Below are positions 38,150-46,883 of a stretch of DNA of 64,000 bases, in pieces. The notes under the pieces were generated by a model. The model worked only from the letters and a program-made list of their open reading frames with translations, searched no databases and was not told the DNA's origin. The number at the start of each line of letters is the position of its first letter. Within the stretch, counting starts at the first letter, position 1. Location of the stretch: positions 62,001 through 126,000 of the forward strand of contig NZ_BCZA01000007.1 of the NCBI RefSeq assembly GCF_001598475.1. The letters run 5' to 3'. Made by a program: the position numbers and the translations under genes. This DNA comes from Pantoea agglomerans NBRC 102470. GTDB taxonomy: Bacteria > Pseudomonadota > Gammaproteobacteria > Enterobacterales > Enterobacteriaceae.

Positions 38150-38416
38150 ATGACATTGCACGCTATTCCTCCAGAAGAACAGATCCTTAAACTCAACCGT
38201 TATCTTATTGATAACGCCGGACAACTTCCGTCACCGGTTATTACTGTAGGCGGTCAGGCTGTTATGTACTGGTATCTGACCTACCTGCATCTTTATCCTG
38301 ATCAGCCTGATGTAACATCCATAACCTCAATTGATGTTGATTATGTCACCCGAAAGGAAGGCGTTGATTTTCTGGCTCAGGAATATCAGCGATATCTCAA
38401 ACATGTTGACGCCTGA
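38150..38416 (+). CDS. Hypothetical protein, possibly N-terminal fragment of a nucleotidyltransferase-like family
   Basis: An 88-residue protein whose centre (PVITVGGQAVMYWYLTYL followed by ITSIDVDYVTR) recalls the glycine-rich start and Asp motif of DUF6036-type or minimal nucleotidyltransferases. Such proteins are usually about twice as long, so this looks like a truncated relic or a very short member. The ATG directly follows a terminator-like hairpin. Base composition is more AT-rich than the flanks. Confidence 0.4.
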   Translation: MTLHAIPPEEQILKLNRYLIDNAGQLPSPVITVGGQAVMYWYLTYLHLYPDQPDVTSITSIDVDYVTRKEGVDFLAQEYQRYLKHVDA

Positions 38417-38567
38417 CAGGGCTGAATGCCCCCGTCACTTATGATGCAGAAATAAATTTGTCTGACTCAGCGTTTTTATCTTCTGCCTTTTTTCAGCAGC
38501 AATCTCTTCACGAACTTTCACACTAAAGCCCCGCTGGCTGCGCGATCCCGCCTCCGTTTCAGCCGTT

Positions 38568-38596
38568 GCTAATTCTGCGCTAATTTTCTGCTAATT
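38568..38596 (+). repeat. Three GCTAATT repeats phased at 11 bp
   Basis: GCTAATT begins at 38568, 38579 and 38590, exactly one helical turn apart, upstream of the MarA-like gene. This looks like iterated protein-binding sites on one DNA face. Confidence 0.7.
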
Positions 38597-38657
38597 AAGG
38601 GATAAATTTTAGCGGGTAGAGTGGCTCCACTGCACATCAGCATCAACAGGAGGAACC

Positions 38658-39026
38658 ATGAATCAGCGCGAGTTTATTCGGAGTTTGCTGGACTGGATTG
38701 AGAACAACTTAGGACACGATCTGCATCTGGATGAGGTGGCGCGCCGCTCGGGCTATTCGCGCTGGCATCTGCAACGGCTGTTTCGCCAGCATACCGGCTT
38801 TTCACTGGCAGAATATATCCGTCAGCGCCGTTTAACCGAGTCTGCGCTCACGTTGCTGAGCAGCAACGAAGCGATACTGCAGGTGGCGATGAACTATGGG
38901 TTTGATACCCAGCAGGCCTATACCCGCACGTTTAAAAACTACTTTATGGTGACGCCTGGCCAGTTGCGCCGTCAGCGTCGCGTCGAGCCGGATCGGCTGC
39001 TATTCCCTCTGGCGATGGCCAGCTGA
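38658..39026 (+). CDS. MarA/SoxS/Rob-like AraC-family activator
   Basis: A 122-residue, DNA-binding-domain-only AraC protein. Two HTH motifs (LDEVARRSGYSRWHLQRLFRQHTG and ILQVAMNYGFDTQQAYTRTFKNYF) align with MarA, SoxS, TetD and the N-terminus of Rob. Such proteins activate efflux, redox and porin-control genes through marboxes. AGGAGG lies before the ATG. A partial marbox-like sequence at about 38629-38648 overlaps the leader. Which paralogue it is cannot be told by eye. Confidence 0.85.
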   Translation: MNQREFIRSLLDWIENNLGHDLHLDEVARRSGYSRWHLQRLFRQHTGFSLAEYIRQRRLTESALTLLSSNEAILQVAMNYGFDTQQAYTRTFKNYFMVTPGQLRRQRRVEPDRLLFPLAMAS

Positions 39027-39196
39027 TGCCTGATAAGACCTTCCCGTCACAGCCTGCGGACGGGAAGGTCGGCCCGCGCTTTGCGTCTCTCTCCACCTGC
39101 TCTTCGCCTCGATTTTTTTTGCCCATCAGCCACAGTGACCCCGTCCGGACGTGTTAGTTTGTTGCCAGCATCCCTTTACTGTCGGAGTCGGGAAAC

Positions 39197-40093
39197 ATGG
39201 AAAACGGCGCGAATTTAACCGCCATGTTGGTATTTGCACGGGTTGTGGAATTACAGAGTTTCAGTGAGGCGGCACGCGCACTCGGCTTGTCCAAATCCCA
39301 TGTCAGCCGGGAGATCGCCCGTCTGGAGCTGCGGCTCGGTATCCGGCTGCTGCAACGCACCACCCGGCGGCTGGCGCTGACCGAGCTGGGCCAGGCGTAC
39401 TATCCCTACTGTGTGCGGATGCTGGCCGAAGTGCAGCGCGCCGAAGCCTTTGTGCAGCAGGTGCATCAGCAGCCCGCCGGCCATGTCAGGCTGCAGGCAC
39501 CCGTTACGTTTGGCTGCCAGTGCGTAGTCCCTGTCCTTAACCGCTTTCTGCGTCGGCATCTGCATATCAATGTCGATCTTGATCTGACCGATCGCAGTCA
39601 CGATCGGCTGGATGATCAGGCGGATCTGGCGATTGTGATCCGATCCCGATCGCCACAGCAGGGCAATTTTCGGGTACTGAGCGAAATCGAGTGGGGGCTC
39701 TATGCCGCGCCTGCCTACCTGGCGCAGCGACCCGCTATCACACATCCTGAGATGCTGCCACGGCACGACCTGCTGCTGTTTCATGGTCCGGCGCACACCG
39801 CCGCACTGCCGTTCCGCCGTGATAAACAGCGGCTGGCACTGGATGTACGCAGCCGTTTTCGCGCCAATAACAGTATGGCGCTGCTCAATGCGGCACTGGC
39901 GGGGAGCGGCATCGCCTATCTGCCCTCCTACATGGCCCAGGAGGCGATGGCGCGCGGTGATATTCAGCAACTGCTGCCGGAGTGGCAGATGGATCGTCTG
40001 CAAAGTTATCTGCTGCTGCACGACACGCCTGAACCGGCGTCGCCCGTGACGCTGCTGTGCGATGCCCTGGTTGCGGCGCTGAATACAGGCTGA
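39197..40093 (+). CDS. LysR-family regulator
   Basis: A 298-residue LysR protein of the CrgA/YafC-like subgroup. HTH region SFSEAARALGLSKSHVSREIARLE near the N-terminus, then a substrate-binding-type domain. It is followed on the same strand by an MFS drug-exporter-like gene 110 bp downstream, its likely target. Its stop codon lies in an 11-bp hairpin arm. Confidence 0.85.
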   Translation: MENGANLTAMLVFARVVELQSFSEAARALGLSKSHVSREIARLELRLGIRLLQRTTRRLALTELGQAYYPYCVRMLAEVQRAEAFVQQVHQQPAGHVRLQAPVTFGCQCVVPVLNRFLRRHLHINVDLDLTDRSHDRLDDQADLAIVIRSRSPQQGNFRVLSEIEWGLYAAPAYLAQRPAITHPEMLPRHDLLLFHGPAHTAALPFRRDKQRLALDVRSRFRANNSMALLNAALAGSGIAYLPSYMAQEAMARGDIQQLLPEWQMDRLQSYLLLHDTPEPASPVTLLCDALVAALNTG

Positions 40094-40118
40094 TTGTTGC
40101 CTGCTGACAACAATCAGC
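40089..40118 (+). terminator. Long hairpin at the end of the LysR gene
   Basis: GCTGATTGTTG pairs perfectly with CAACAATCAGC across an 8-nt loop; the LysR stop codon is in the left arm. No T tract follows, so it could also be a binding site. Confidence 0.55.
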
Positions 40119-40124
40119 GCCACA

Positions 40125-40156
40125 GAGTAACTATCCCGCCGCGACTGTTGTTACTC
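40125..40156 (+). promoter_or_regulatory. Inverted repeat upstream of the MFS gene
   Basis: GAGTAAC (40125) and GTTACTC (40150) form a 7-bp dyad with an 18-nt spacer about 50 bp before the MFS start. It may be the LysR operator. Confidence 0.4.
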
Positions 40157-40203
40157 CGCTACGCCGGTTAGCCTGTATCCCTGATTACTCACCGGATATC
40201 ATC

Positions 40204-41409
40204 ATGCAACAGTCACCCGAAACTGCAGAGTTTCAGCACTGGCGACGTAACTTAGGGGTCTGCGTCGTCGGCTCTTTTACCACTATCGTGGCGATGACGC
40301 TGCTGCTGCCGTTCCTGCCGCTCTATGTGCAGCAACTCGGCGTTGAGCAGCCTGCCGCTATTGCCCGCTGGTCCGGCCTTGCCTACGGCGCGACCTTTTT
40401 CAGCGCCGCACTGACGGCGCCGTTGTGGGGCAGGCTGGCTGACCGCTATGGTCGTAAGCTGATGCTGATTCGGGCCAGTCTCGGGATGGCGATTGCGATG
40501 TCGCTGATTGGCATGGCGACCGCGCCGTGGCAACTGGTGGCGCTGCGCCTGCTGGCGGGGCTGCTGGGCGGCTACGCATCGGGATCGACCATTCTGGTGG
40601 CGGCACAAACGCCGAAAGCGCAGACCGGCTGGGCGCTGGGGGTGTTGTCTTCCGGCATTATGGCCGGCAACGTGGTCGGGCCGCTGCTGGGCGGTGTGCT
40701 ACCGCCACTGATCGGGATTCGTCAGACTTTCTGGCTGACCGGCGCCGTGATTTTTCTCGCCTTCCTCGCCACCACCTTTTTACTCAAAGAGCAGCCACGT
40801 GCTCCCGCTACATCGCGCGCCAGCCAGCAACCGCATCCTGAAGCCGGGCCGGTTAATCACAGCCTGATACGGCTGATGTGGCTCTCTGGCATGTTGCTGA
40901 TCTTCGCCAGCATGTCGATTGAGCCGATTATTACGCTTTACGTGGGCGAGTTTGTGCAGGGCGACCACCAGATCACCCTGATAGCCGGACTGGTGATGTC
41001 CGCGGCGGCGCTGGGCACGGTCCTGGCGGCACCACGACTGGGTCGGCTGGCCGATCGGGTAGGGCACTGGCAGGTGCTGACCGGTGGTTTAGTCGTTAGC
41101 GGGCTGCTGCTGATACCCCAGGCATTTATCACGGCGGCCTGGCAACTGGTGCTGCTGCGTTTTCTGATGGGGATGGCGCTGGGCGGATTGATGCCGTGCA
41201 TCACGGCGATCATTCGTCATAACGTGCCGGGTTCACAGGTTGGGCGGATGCTGGGATATTCGACATCGGCACAATATATCGGCCAGGTCAGCGGCCCGCT
41301 GTTCGGTGGGCTGGTGGGCGGTGCATTCGGGATGCGGCCGGTGTTTCTGGCAACCTGCGTGGTGATGCTGTTTTGCGCCTGGCTCAACTGGCGTGGGATG
41401 AAAAAGTAG
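40204..41409 (+). CDS. MFS multidrug exporter, MdtG-like
   Basis: A 401-residue DHA1-family exporter with 12 TM helices, motif A GRLADRYGRKLMLIRA (about 79-94) and a motif-C-like GVLSSGIMAGNVVGPLLGG near residue 150. The overall sequence most resembles MdtG. Likely controlled by the LysR gene upstream. Substrate not predictable. Confidence 0.85.
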   Translation: MQQSPETAEFQHWRRNLGVCVVGSFTTIVAMTLLLPFLPLYVQQLGVEQPAAIARWSGLAYGATFFSAALTAPLWGRLADRYGRKLMLIRASLGMAIAMSLIGMATAPWQLVALRLLAGLLGGYASGSTILVAAQTPKAQTGWALGVLSSGIMAGNVVGPLLGGVLPPLIGIRQTFWLTGAVIFLAFLATTFLLKEQPRAPATSRASQQPHPEAGPVNHSLIRLMWLSGMLLIFASMSIEPIITLYVGEFVQGDHQITLIAGLVMSAAALGTVLAAPRLGRLADRVGHWQVLTGGLVVSGLLLIPQAFITAAWQLVLLRFLMGMALGGLMPCITAIIRHNVPGSQVGRMLGYSTSAQYIGQVSGPLFGGLVGGAFGMRPVFLATCVVMLFCAWLNWRGMKK

Positions 41410-41418
41410 CGCGATCAA

Positions 41419-41450
41419 AAAAGGCGGACCGGAGTCCGCCTTAGTTTATT
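41419..41450. terminator. Bidirectional terminator between the MFS gene and gcd
   Basis: AAGGCGGAC/GTCCGCCTT with a CGGA loop; a run of A on the left supplies the T tract for gcd on the minus strand. Confidence 0.9.
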
Positions 41451-41464
41451 CACCGCTGCGTGAA

Positions 41465-43855
41465 TTACTTCTGGTCTGGCAGCGCGTAGGCAATCACATA
41501 ATCGCCCAGCCTGGTACCAAACGAGCCGTGACCCCCTGCCGCGATGACAACGTACTGCTTGCCATCTACTTCATAGGTCATCGGTGTCGCCTGGCCGCCT
41601 GCTGGCAGACGTGCCTGCCATAACAGTTCGCCGGTATCAGTGCTGAAAGCACGCAGGTAGTTATCTGCGGTCGCACCAATGAAGAACACCTTACCCGCGG
41701 TGGTGATAGGACCACCCAGCATCGGCATACCCATTTTGAACGGCAGCGGAACCGGTGCGCTATCGCGAACGGTACCGATACGCTGTTTCCACACCACGTT
41801 GTTGGTCTTCAGATCCACCGCGGAGATGTAACCCCAGGCAGGCTGTTTGCATGGCAGACCAAACGGTGACAGGAACGGGTTCAGCTCGACGCCATAAGGC
41901 ACGCCATACTGAGGCTGAATACCGGTTTCAGTACCTGAACCACCTTCAGCGCCTTTCGGCGGCTCAATCGGGTTGCCTGGGCCACGTGGAATCAGCTTAG
42001 AGACAAACGGCAGCGCCATTGGGTTAGCAATCGCGATCTGACGATGAGGATCGACTGCGATGCCGCCCCATTCGAACATACCGAGGTTACCCGGGAACAC
42101 CAGCGTACCCTGCTCAGATGGCGGGGTGAACGGACCTTCATAGCGCAGGCGCTTGAAGATCACGCGGCACACCAGTTGGTCAAACATCGTTGCGCCCCAC
42201 ATATCCTTGTCCGTGAGATTCTGTTTCGGACGGAAGGTCAGCTCAGAGTAGGGCTGAGTGGCGGCAACGTGATCGCCTTTAGCAGCACCCTGTGGCACTG
42301 GCGTTTCTGGCGCAGGCACGACTGGCTTGCCGGTACGGCGATCCAGTACAAAGATGTTGCCGGTTTTCGCTGGCGCGTAGACAACCGGTACGGTGTTGCC
42401 ATCTTTGTCGGTGATGTCAGCCAGCGTAGGCTGCGACGGCAGGTCCATATCCCACAGATCGTGATGCACAGTCTGATAAGACCAGACCAGCTTACCGGTG
42501 GTGGCGTTCAGGGCCAGCACGCTGCTCGCATAACGCTCCTGCTCTGGTGTGCGGTTACCGCCCCAGATATCCGGTGTGCTCACGCCCATCGGCAGGTAAA
42601 CGGTATCCAGTTTCGGATCGTAAACTGCCGGTGCCCATGAGTTCGGAGAGTTCATGGTGAAGGTGTGTTCATCAGCCGGAATGGCATTAGGATCTTTTGC
42701 GCCTGGATCAAATACCCACAGCAGTTTGCCGGTATTCACATCAAAGCCACGAATCACGCCTGACGGCTCGCGGGTTGAGTAGTTATCGGTAACCGCACCC
42801 GCCATCACGATGGTGGTGTTAGTAATCACCGGCGGTGAGGTCGGCTCATACTGACCCGCAGTGGTGACAGGCTGTTTGTGTTGCAGATCCAGCTCGCCGT
42901 TGACGCCAAATGCCGGGCAGCGTTCGCCGGTCTCTGCGTCCAGTGCAAACAGACGACCATCGTTGACCGGCAGATAGATACGACGTGAACACAGCGCAGG
43001 CTGAGTGTTCGCTGCATCGGCGGCTGCCGGCACTTCGTGGTAAGAAACACCGCGACAGGTCACGTGCTGGAAGGTCGGGTTGACCTTCATGCCCGGATCA
43101 AATTTCCACTTCTGCTTACCGGTGGCCGCATCCAGTGCAAACAGGATCTGGTGTGGCGAACAGAGATAAAGCGTGTCGCGGATTTTAATCGGCGTGACTT
43201 CGTCGGTAATTTCACCCGGATCGTTAGGGGTTTTCATGTCGCCAGTCTGGAACTGCCAGGCAACCTGCAACTCTTTCACGTTCTGATGATTAATCTGCTT
43301 CAGCGGAGAGAAACGGGTTCCCTGCTGATCACGCGCATAAGCGGGCCAGTCAGCGTCCGGGATGTTGCTCAGCGGCGCAGCCTGCGGGGCGTTGTCAGCG
43401 GTTTCTGGTACTGACCCGTTGATGACCTGCGGATCGTTGAATACCGCATAGGCCAGCACAATGGCACTGGCAATCAGCGCCACAGCCATGGTACCCAGCG
43501 CGGCTTTGCTGCCCGCGTTGAAGCTGCGATAAACAAACGGCAGGATCAGCCAGACACCGAAGATCACCAGCACATCGGTGCGTGGTGCCAGTGCCCAGAA
43601 GTCGGTGCCCACTTCCCATACACCCCAGATCAGGGTGCCGATCAGCAGCAGCGCATAGAGAACCAGCGCAGTGCTTTTACGACGGGAAAGCAGATAAGCG
43701 GTGATAAGCATCACCACACCGCCAAAAACGTAATACCAGGAACCACCAATGGCGGCTAACCAGCCACCGCCAATCAGCATAAACGCGCCCGTCAGCACTG
43801 CGAACAGCACCGTCAGGAAACGAATTACGCCAAAAGATGAGGAGTTTTTCCCCAT
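41465..43855 (-). CDS. gcd: PQQ-dependent membrane glucose dehydrogenase
   Basis: Oxidises D-glucose to glucono-lactone in the periplasm and reduces ubiquinone, a main cause of acidification and phosphate solubilisation in Pantoea. The 796 residues equal E. coli Gcd. Five TM helices fill residues 1-140, then the eight-bladed PQQ propeller with tryptophan-docking repeats and the active-site region TMNSPNSWAPAVYDP. The ATG at 43855 gives the E. coli length. PQQ synthesis genes are not in the window. Its product feeds the gluconate dehydrogenase at 22.9-26.8 kb. Confidence 0.97.
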   Translation of the reverse strand: MGKNSSSFGVIRFLTVLFAVLTGAFMLIGGGWLAAIGGSWYYVFGGVVMLITAYLLSRRKSTALVLYALLLIGTLIWGVWEVGTDFWALAPRTDVLVIFGVWLILPFVYRSFNAGSKAALGTMAVALIASAIVLAYAVFNDPQVINGSVPETADNAPQAAPLSNIPDADWPAYARDQQGTRFSPLKQINHQNVKELQVAWQFQTGDMKTPNDPGEITDEVTPIKIRDTLYLCSPHQILFALDAATGKQKWKFDPGMKVNPTFQHVTCRGVSYHEVPAAADAANTQPALCSRRIYLPVNDGRLFALDAETGERCPAFGVNGELDLQHKQPVTTAGQYEPTSPPVITNTTIVMAGAVTDNYSTREPSGVIRGFDVNTGKLLWVFDPGAKDPNAIPADEHTFTMNSPNSWAPAVYDPKLDTVYLPMGVSTPDIWGGNRTPEQERYASSVLALNATTGKLVWSYQTVHHDLWDMDLPSQPTLADITDKDGNTVPVVYAPAKTGNIFVLDRRTGKPVVPAPETPVPQGAAKGDHVAATQPYSELTFRPKQNLTDKDMWGATMFDQLVCRVIFKRLRYEGPFTPPSEQGTLVFPGNLGMFEWGGIAVDPHRQIAIANPMALPFVSKLIPRGPGNPIEPPKGAEGGSGTETGIQPQYGVPYGVELNPFLSPFGLPCKQPAWGYISAVDLKTNNVVWKQRIGTVRDSAPVPLPFKMGMPMLGGPITTAGKVFFIGATADNYLRAFSTDTGELLWQARLPAGGQATPMTYEVDGKQYVVIAAGGHGSFGTRLGDYVIAYALPDQK

Positions 43856-44080
43856 AATATCGACCTCGTTTCGTTGCCATAAAACACACGAAAACAACCA
43901 GATAGGCTGTTTCCAGTTATCAAGTACAAATGATTAGGGTGTTCTGAAGTATCTCTTCCGTTAAGACAGACGATCCCTTTGTGTTAAATGTTATAGCAAA
44001 ATCAGATCGAGGTTTGATTTTTTTGGCTTAAACCGCTTAACAACTGGAATAAAACGACATTTTATGGGGGATTAAAGGAC

Positions 44081-44108
44081 GTTAAGCGCACCGCCGTGTG
44101 CCCTTAAC
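44081..44108 (-). terminator. Hairpin after the EAL-like gene
   Basis: GTTAAG (44081) pairs with CTTAAC (44103), with a further GCAC/GTGC pairing inside. On the minus strand a modest T-rich tail (TCCTTTAA) follows. Confidence 0.5.
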
Positions 44109-44130
44109 GCCGGAAGGCAGGATTTGTGAA

Positions 44131-44730
44131 TCAGCAGCTAATAAGATCGCCGTCCGAGCGTTGCTGTTGCCAGCCGCTGATATTTATCTCAGCAAACTGC
44201 TCAGCGGTTAAGGGCGGCGTATGACTTCGTACGATTACCTCTGCCCCTTTTTCACGAAACGTCGCCATAAAAAAGGGAAAGGTAAACTTCTCATAATTAT
44301 CATTAAAGAAAGATTCGGTTAAAACAATTCCTGAAAAAGGAAATGATTCCAGCAGTCGCCAGTCTGCACCCGGTGGCGCAAAATCATAAAGCCAGAAATC
44401 AAATTTCTTTGTTAATTCAAGCAGTGACGTACTGTGTGCTGCCAGACTGGAATAATTAATTCCAATCCGGACACGCGCATTTTGTAAATGCGTATAGGCA
44501 TCCGGAACCGCGATCATTCCCCGTAATCGAATATCTTCCACCGGCACAACCATTAATGCTGCTTCAGTAGCAATTTGATTGTGTAATGAAATAATGTTGT
44601 TTGTATTAAGTATATTGCCGCTATCCTGGTTTTGCTGAAGATAAGGCACGCTATAACAAATGCCAGTGACATTACGCTTAACGTGATGGATTGGTTCAGT
44701 AACATAGGGGTTATATAAACTGTTTTTCAT
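44131..44730 (-). CDS. Degenerate EAL-domain protein (YdiV-like)
   Basis: A 199-residue protein whose last ~140 residues follow the order of an EAL domain but without its catalytic signatures. FWLYDFAPPGADWRLLESFPFSGIVLTESF stands where DDFGxGxSSLxxL..P.D.IKID would be, and GAEVIVRSH where VIAEGVET would be. The metal and EAL residues are missing, so it should not hydrolyse c-di-GMP. YdiV, a similar short degenerate EAL protein, binds FlhD and represses flagella. The ATG at 44730 follows GAGATA. AT-rich relative to neighbours. Family moderately sure, function not. Confidence 0.55.
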   Translation of the reverse strand: MKNSLYNPYVTEPIHHVKRNVTGICYSVPYLQQNQDSGNILNTNNIISLHNQIATEAALMVVPVEDIRLRGMIAVPDAYTHLQNARVRIGINYSSLAAHSTSLLELTKKFDFWLYDFAPPGADWRLLESFPFSGIVLTESFFNDNYEKFTFPFFMATFREKGAEVIVRSHTPPLTAEQFAEINISGWQQQRSDGDLISC

Positions 44731-45130
44731 TATCTCTATGAAATTCAATAGAAAGGATTTGTTGTTAATTAAGCATATAAAAAGTCGCATTTTTCTAAAC
44801 GCGTGAATAAATATAGATCACATGCTTAATCCAAATCATCCTTTTGTTGCCTGAGAAAGTAAATAAACCTGTTAGCAAAGAAACGATAATTCCTTTGGCA
44901 TCTGATGATGTGCTGGAATATATTCAATAGTCGGGACCAATAGGCTGGTAATAATCATGAGGGGTCTGACGTGCCTCGGCCGGACAGGGACGCTGCTTAT
45001 CGCGCAGGGAGGCTGCGCTGGAGCCGCAGGCCTTCTGCTCGCATCCGGTCTGCTAACGTGAAGCCGACAATCACCACACCAATAACACCGCGCAACGACG
45101 CGGGTTTCCTCACCTGATTTGGGATAAGAC
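44731..45130. other. Gene-free 400-bp region
   Basis: Divergent spacer between the EAL-like gene and the EntS-like MFS. The left part is AT-rich and promoter-like. The right 200 bp is GC-rich with an imperfect GGCTGCG/CGCAGGCC stem near 45010-45031. No ORF or recognisable riboswitch. Confidence 0.5.
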
Positions 45131-46372
45131 ATGGGATTTATGGCATCGGCGGCGGAAGAGTCACTGTGGCGACATCGGACATTTGTCGCCTTCTGGGTGG
45201 CGCGTACCTGCTCATCATTTGGTTTTCAGATGTTCTCGGTCGCAATCAGCTGGCAGATCTATGCGCTGACCAACAGCGCAATGGCGTTAGGGATGATTGG
45301 CTTAATGCAGTTTCTGCCGTCGGTGTTGCTGGCGCTGCCAGCGGGTCATCTGGCGGATCAATATGACCGGCGGCGGATCGTGCTGTTGGGTCAGCTGGTG
45401 GAATTTGCCGCACTGCTGGCATTAGTGGTGCTTACCTTATTCCATACCCCCGATAAGACCGCCTTGTGGGGGCTGGTGTTTATGATTGCGGTGGCGAAAG
45501 CGCTGGAGTGGCCTGCGATGTCTTCGATGCTGCCGTCGCTGGTGCCGCCTTCGATTCTGGCGCGTGCGATGGCGATGAACTCCGTGGGCGGTCAGGCAGC
45601 GGTTATCGTCGGGCCGACGATTGGCGGGCTGCTTTATGTCGCCGGGCCGCATGTGGTGTATGGCGTTTCCGGGCTATTTTATCTGGTTTCGCTGACGCTG
45701 GTGAGTCTGCTGCGTTATGAGCGTCCGGTGCAGGCTCGTCTGCCGATGAATATGAAGAATCTGTTTGCCGGGATTCACTTTATCCGTGAGCGCAAAGATG
45801 TGCTTGGGGTAATTTCGCTCGATCTGTTTGCGGTGCTTTTGGGCGGTGCAACGGCGCTGCTGCCGATTTTTGCCAAAGATATTCTGCATACCGGGCCCTG
45901 GGGGTTGGGGATGTTGCGCGGCGCGCCGTCGGTGGGAGCATTGCTGGTGGGCATCTGGCTGAGCCGTCACAAGCTGGAGAAGCATGTCGGGATGATTATG
46001 TTTGGCTCGGTGGCGGGCTTTGGCGTTGCGACGCTGGTGTTCGCGCTTTCCACGCAGTTATGGCTGTCGCTGGTGGCGCTCTGTGCATTGGGTGGCTTTG
46101 ATATGGTGAGTATGGTGATCCGGGGTGCGCTGGTGCAGCTGGATACGCCGGACACCATGCGCGGTCGGGTGAATGCGGTTAACGCGATTTTCATTAATAC
46201 GTCGAATCAACTGGGCGAGTTTGAGTCGGGGTTGCTGGCTGCCTGGATGGGTGCGGCACCGGCGGCAGCGATTGGCGGCATCGGTACGCTGGTGGTGGTG
46301 GCGCTGTGGATGAAGTTGTTTCCGCATCTGCGACGTCGTCAGAAGCTGGAGAATGAGGTGGATCCGGTTTGA
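45131..46372 (+). CDS. MFS exporter, EntS-like (MFS_3)
   Basis: A 413-residue, 12-TM transporter of the MFS_3/EntS group; EntS exports enterobactin. Typical stretches are FWVARTCSSFGFQMFSVAISWQIYALT and AVAKALEWPAMSSMLPSLVP. No siderophore genes or Fur box are adjacent, so another substrate is likely. GGGATAAG precedes the ATG; an ATG three codons in is an alternative. Confidence 0.84.
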   Translation: MGFMASAAEESLWRHRTFVAFWVARTCSSFGFQMFSVAISWQIYALTNSAMALGMIGLMQFLPSVLLALPAGHLADQYDRRRIVLLGQLVEFAALLALVVLTLFHTPDKTALWGLVFMIAVAKALEWPAMSSMLPSLVPPSILARAMAMNSVGGQAAVIVGPTIGGLLYVAGPHVVYGVSGLFYLVSLTLVSLLRYERPVQARLPMNMKNLFAGIHFIRERKDVLGVISLDLFAVLLGGATALLPIFAKDILHTGPWGLGMLRGAPSVGALLVGIWLSRHKLEKHVGMIMFGSVAGFGVATLVFALSTQLWLSLVALCALGGFDMVSMVIRGALVQLDTPDTMRGRVNAVNAIFINTSNQLGEFESGLLAAWMGAAPAAAIGGIGTLVVVALWMKLFPHLRRRQKLENEVDPV

Positions 46373-46883
46373 TGACTGGCGTTGGGGTTAGGTGAGGGGG
46401 TTGTGCGGTGGTGAACCACGGCGCAGGCGCAGGGAACAAACACCTTTCGCAAAGACGCAAAAGCGCCATCCATTCGCTCATTCGCTTTGAGTTTGTTCGT
46501 TGCCTAAGGCTGCGGAGAGATGGATTGAGGCTGGCTGGATTATTGCGGTTGTAGAATTGTGTGCAGGCATATGCTGCCATCGCTTTAAGTTTGTTTGTGA
46601 CCAAAGCCTGTCTGCGGACCTTGAGAGTCCTTTAATGCTTTTCTGATACGAACGGCTCGTTTCCGGCACCTTTAACTGTTCCGCCATTTAGTGATGCTGC
46701 GCAGCGGCAATGATTAAAAAATGCCCTTTTCTAATCCCAGTTCTTGATCCTGGTATAGGAGTGAATGAAAAATCAGTGCCAATTAAAACTATATTGATGG
46801 CACTTAAGAGATCAGTTTTCGTTTACGGAAGGCTGCACTGCCTGATATTTTTCAGGCTGGTATCTAAAACGGTAGAAGAATGA
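46373..46883. other. Gene-free 511-bp region with repeat fragment
   Basis: No supported gene. It holds a palindrome GCTGCGCAGC (about 46692-46701) and a 27-bp fragment at 46564-46590 (CAGGCATATGCTGCCATCGC...) that recurs in the same orientation at 47903-47929 with two mismatches. The right end is AT-rich and should hold the promoter of the next gene. Confidence 0.6.
46564..46590 (+). repeat. Dispersed repeat fragment, left of the unknown gene pair
   Basis: 27 bp ending ATCGCTTTAAGT, matching 47903-47929 at 25 positions in direct orientation. The two copies bracket the gene pair at 46884-47709. Confidence 0.75.

Noticed and set aside
38629..38648. Marbox upstream of the MarA-like gene
   Set aside because: Only about 10 of 14 defined positions agree and it lies too close to the start codon; noted but not listed as a site.
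45010..45031. Riboswitch in the leader of the EntS-like gene
   Set aside because: Only an imperfect stem is visible; no known aptamer core or expression platform.
46478..46687. 69-codon minus-strand ORF beginning MAEQLKVPETSRSYQ
   Set aside because: It runs through the repeat fragment at 46564-46590, shares LKRW-H MP-type residues with a shadow frame in the other repeat copy, and has no ribosome site.
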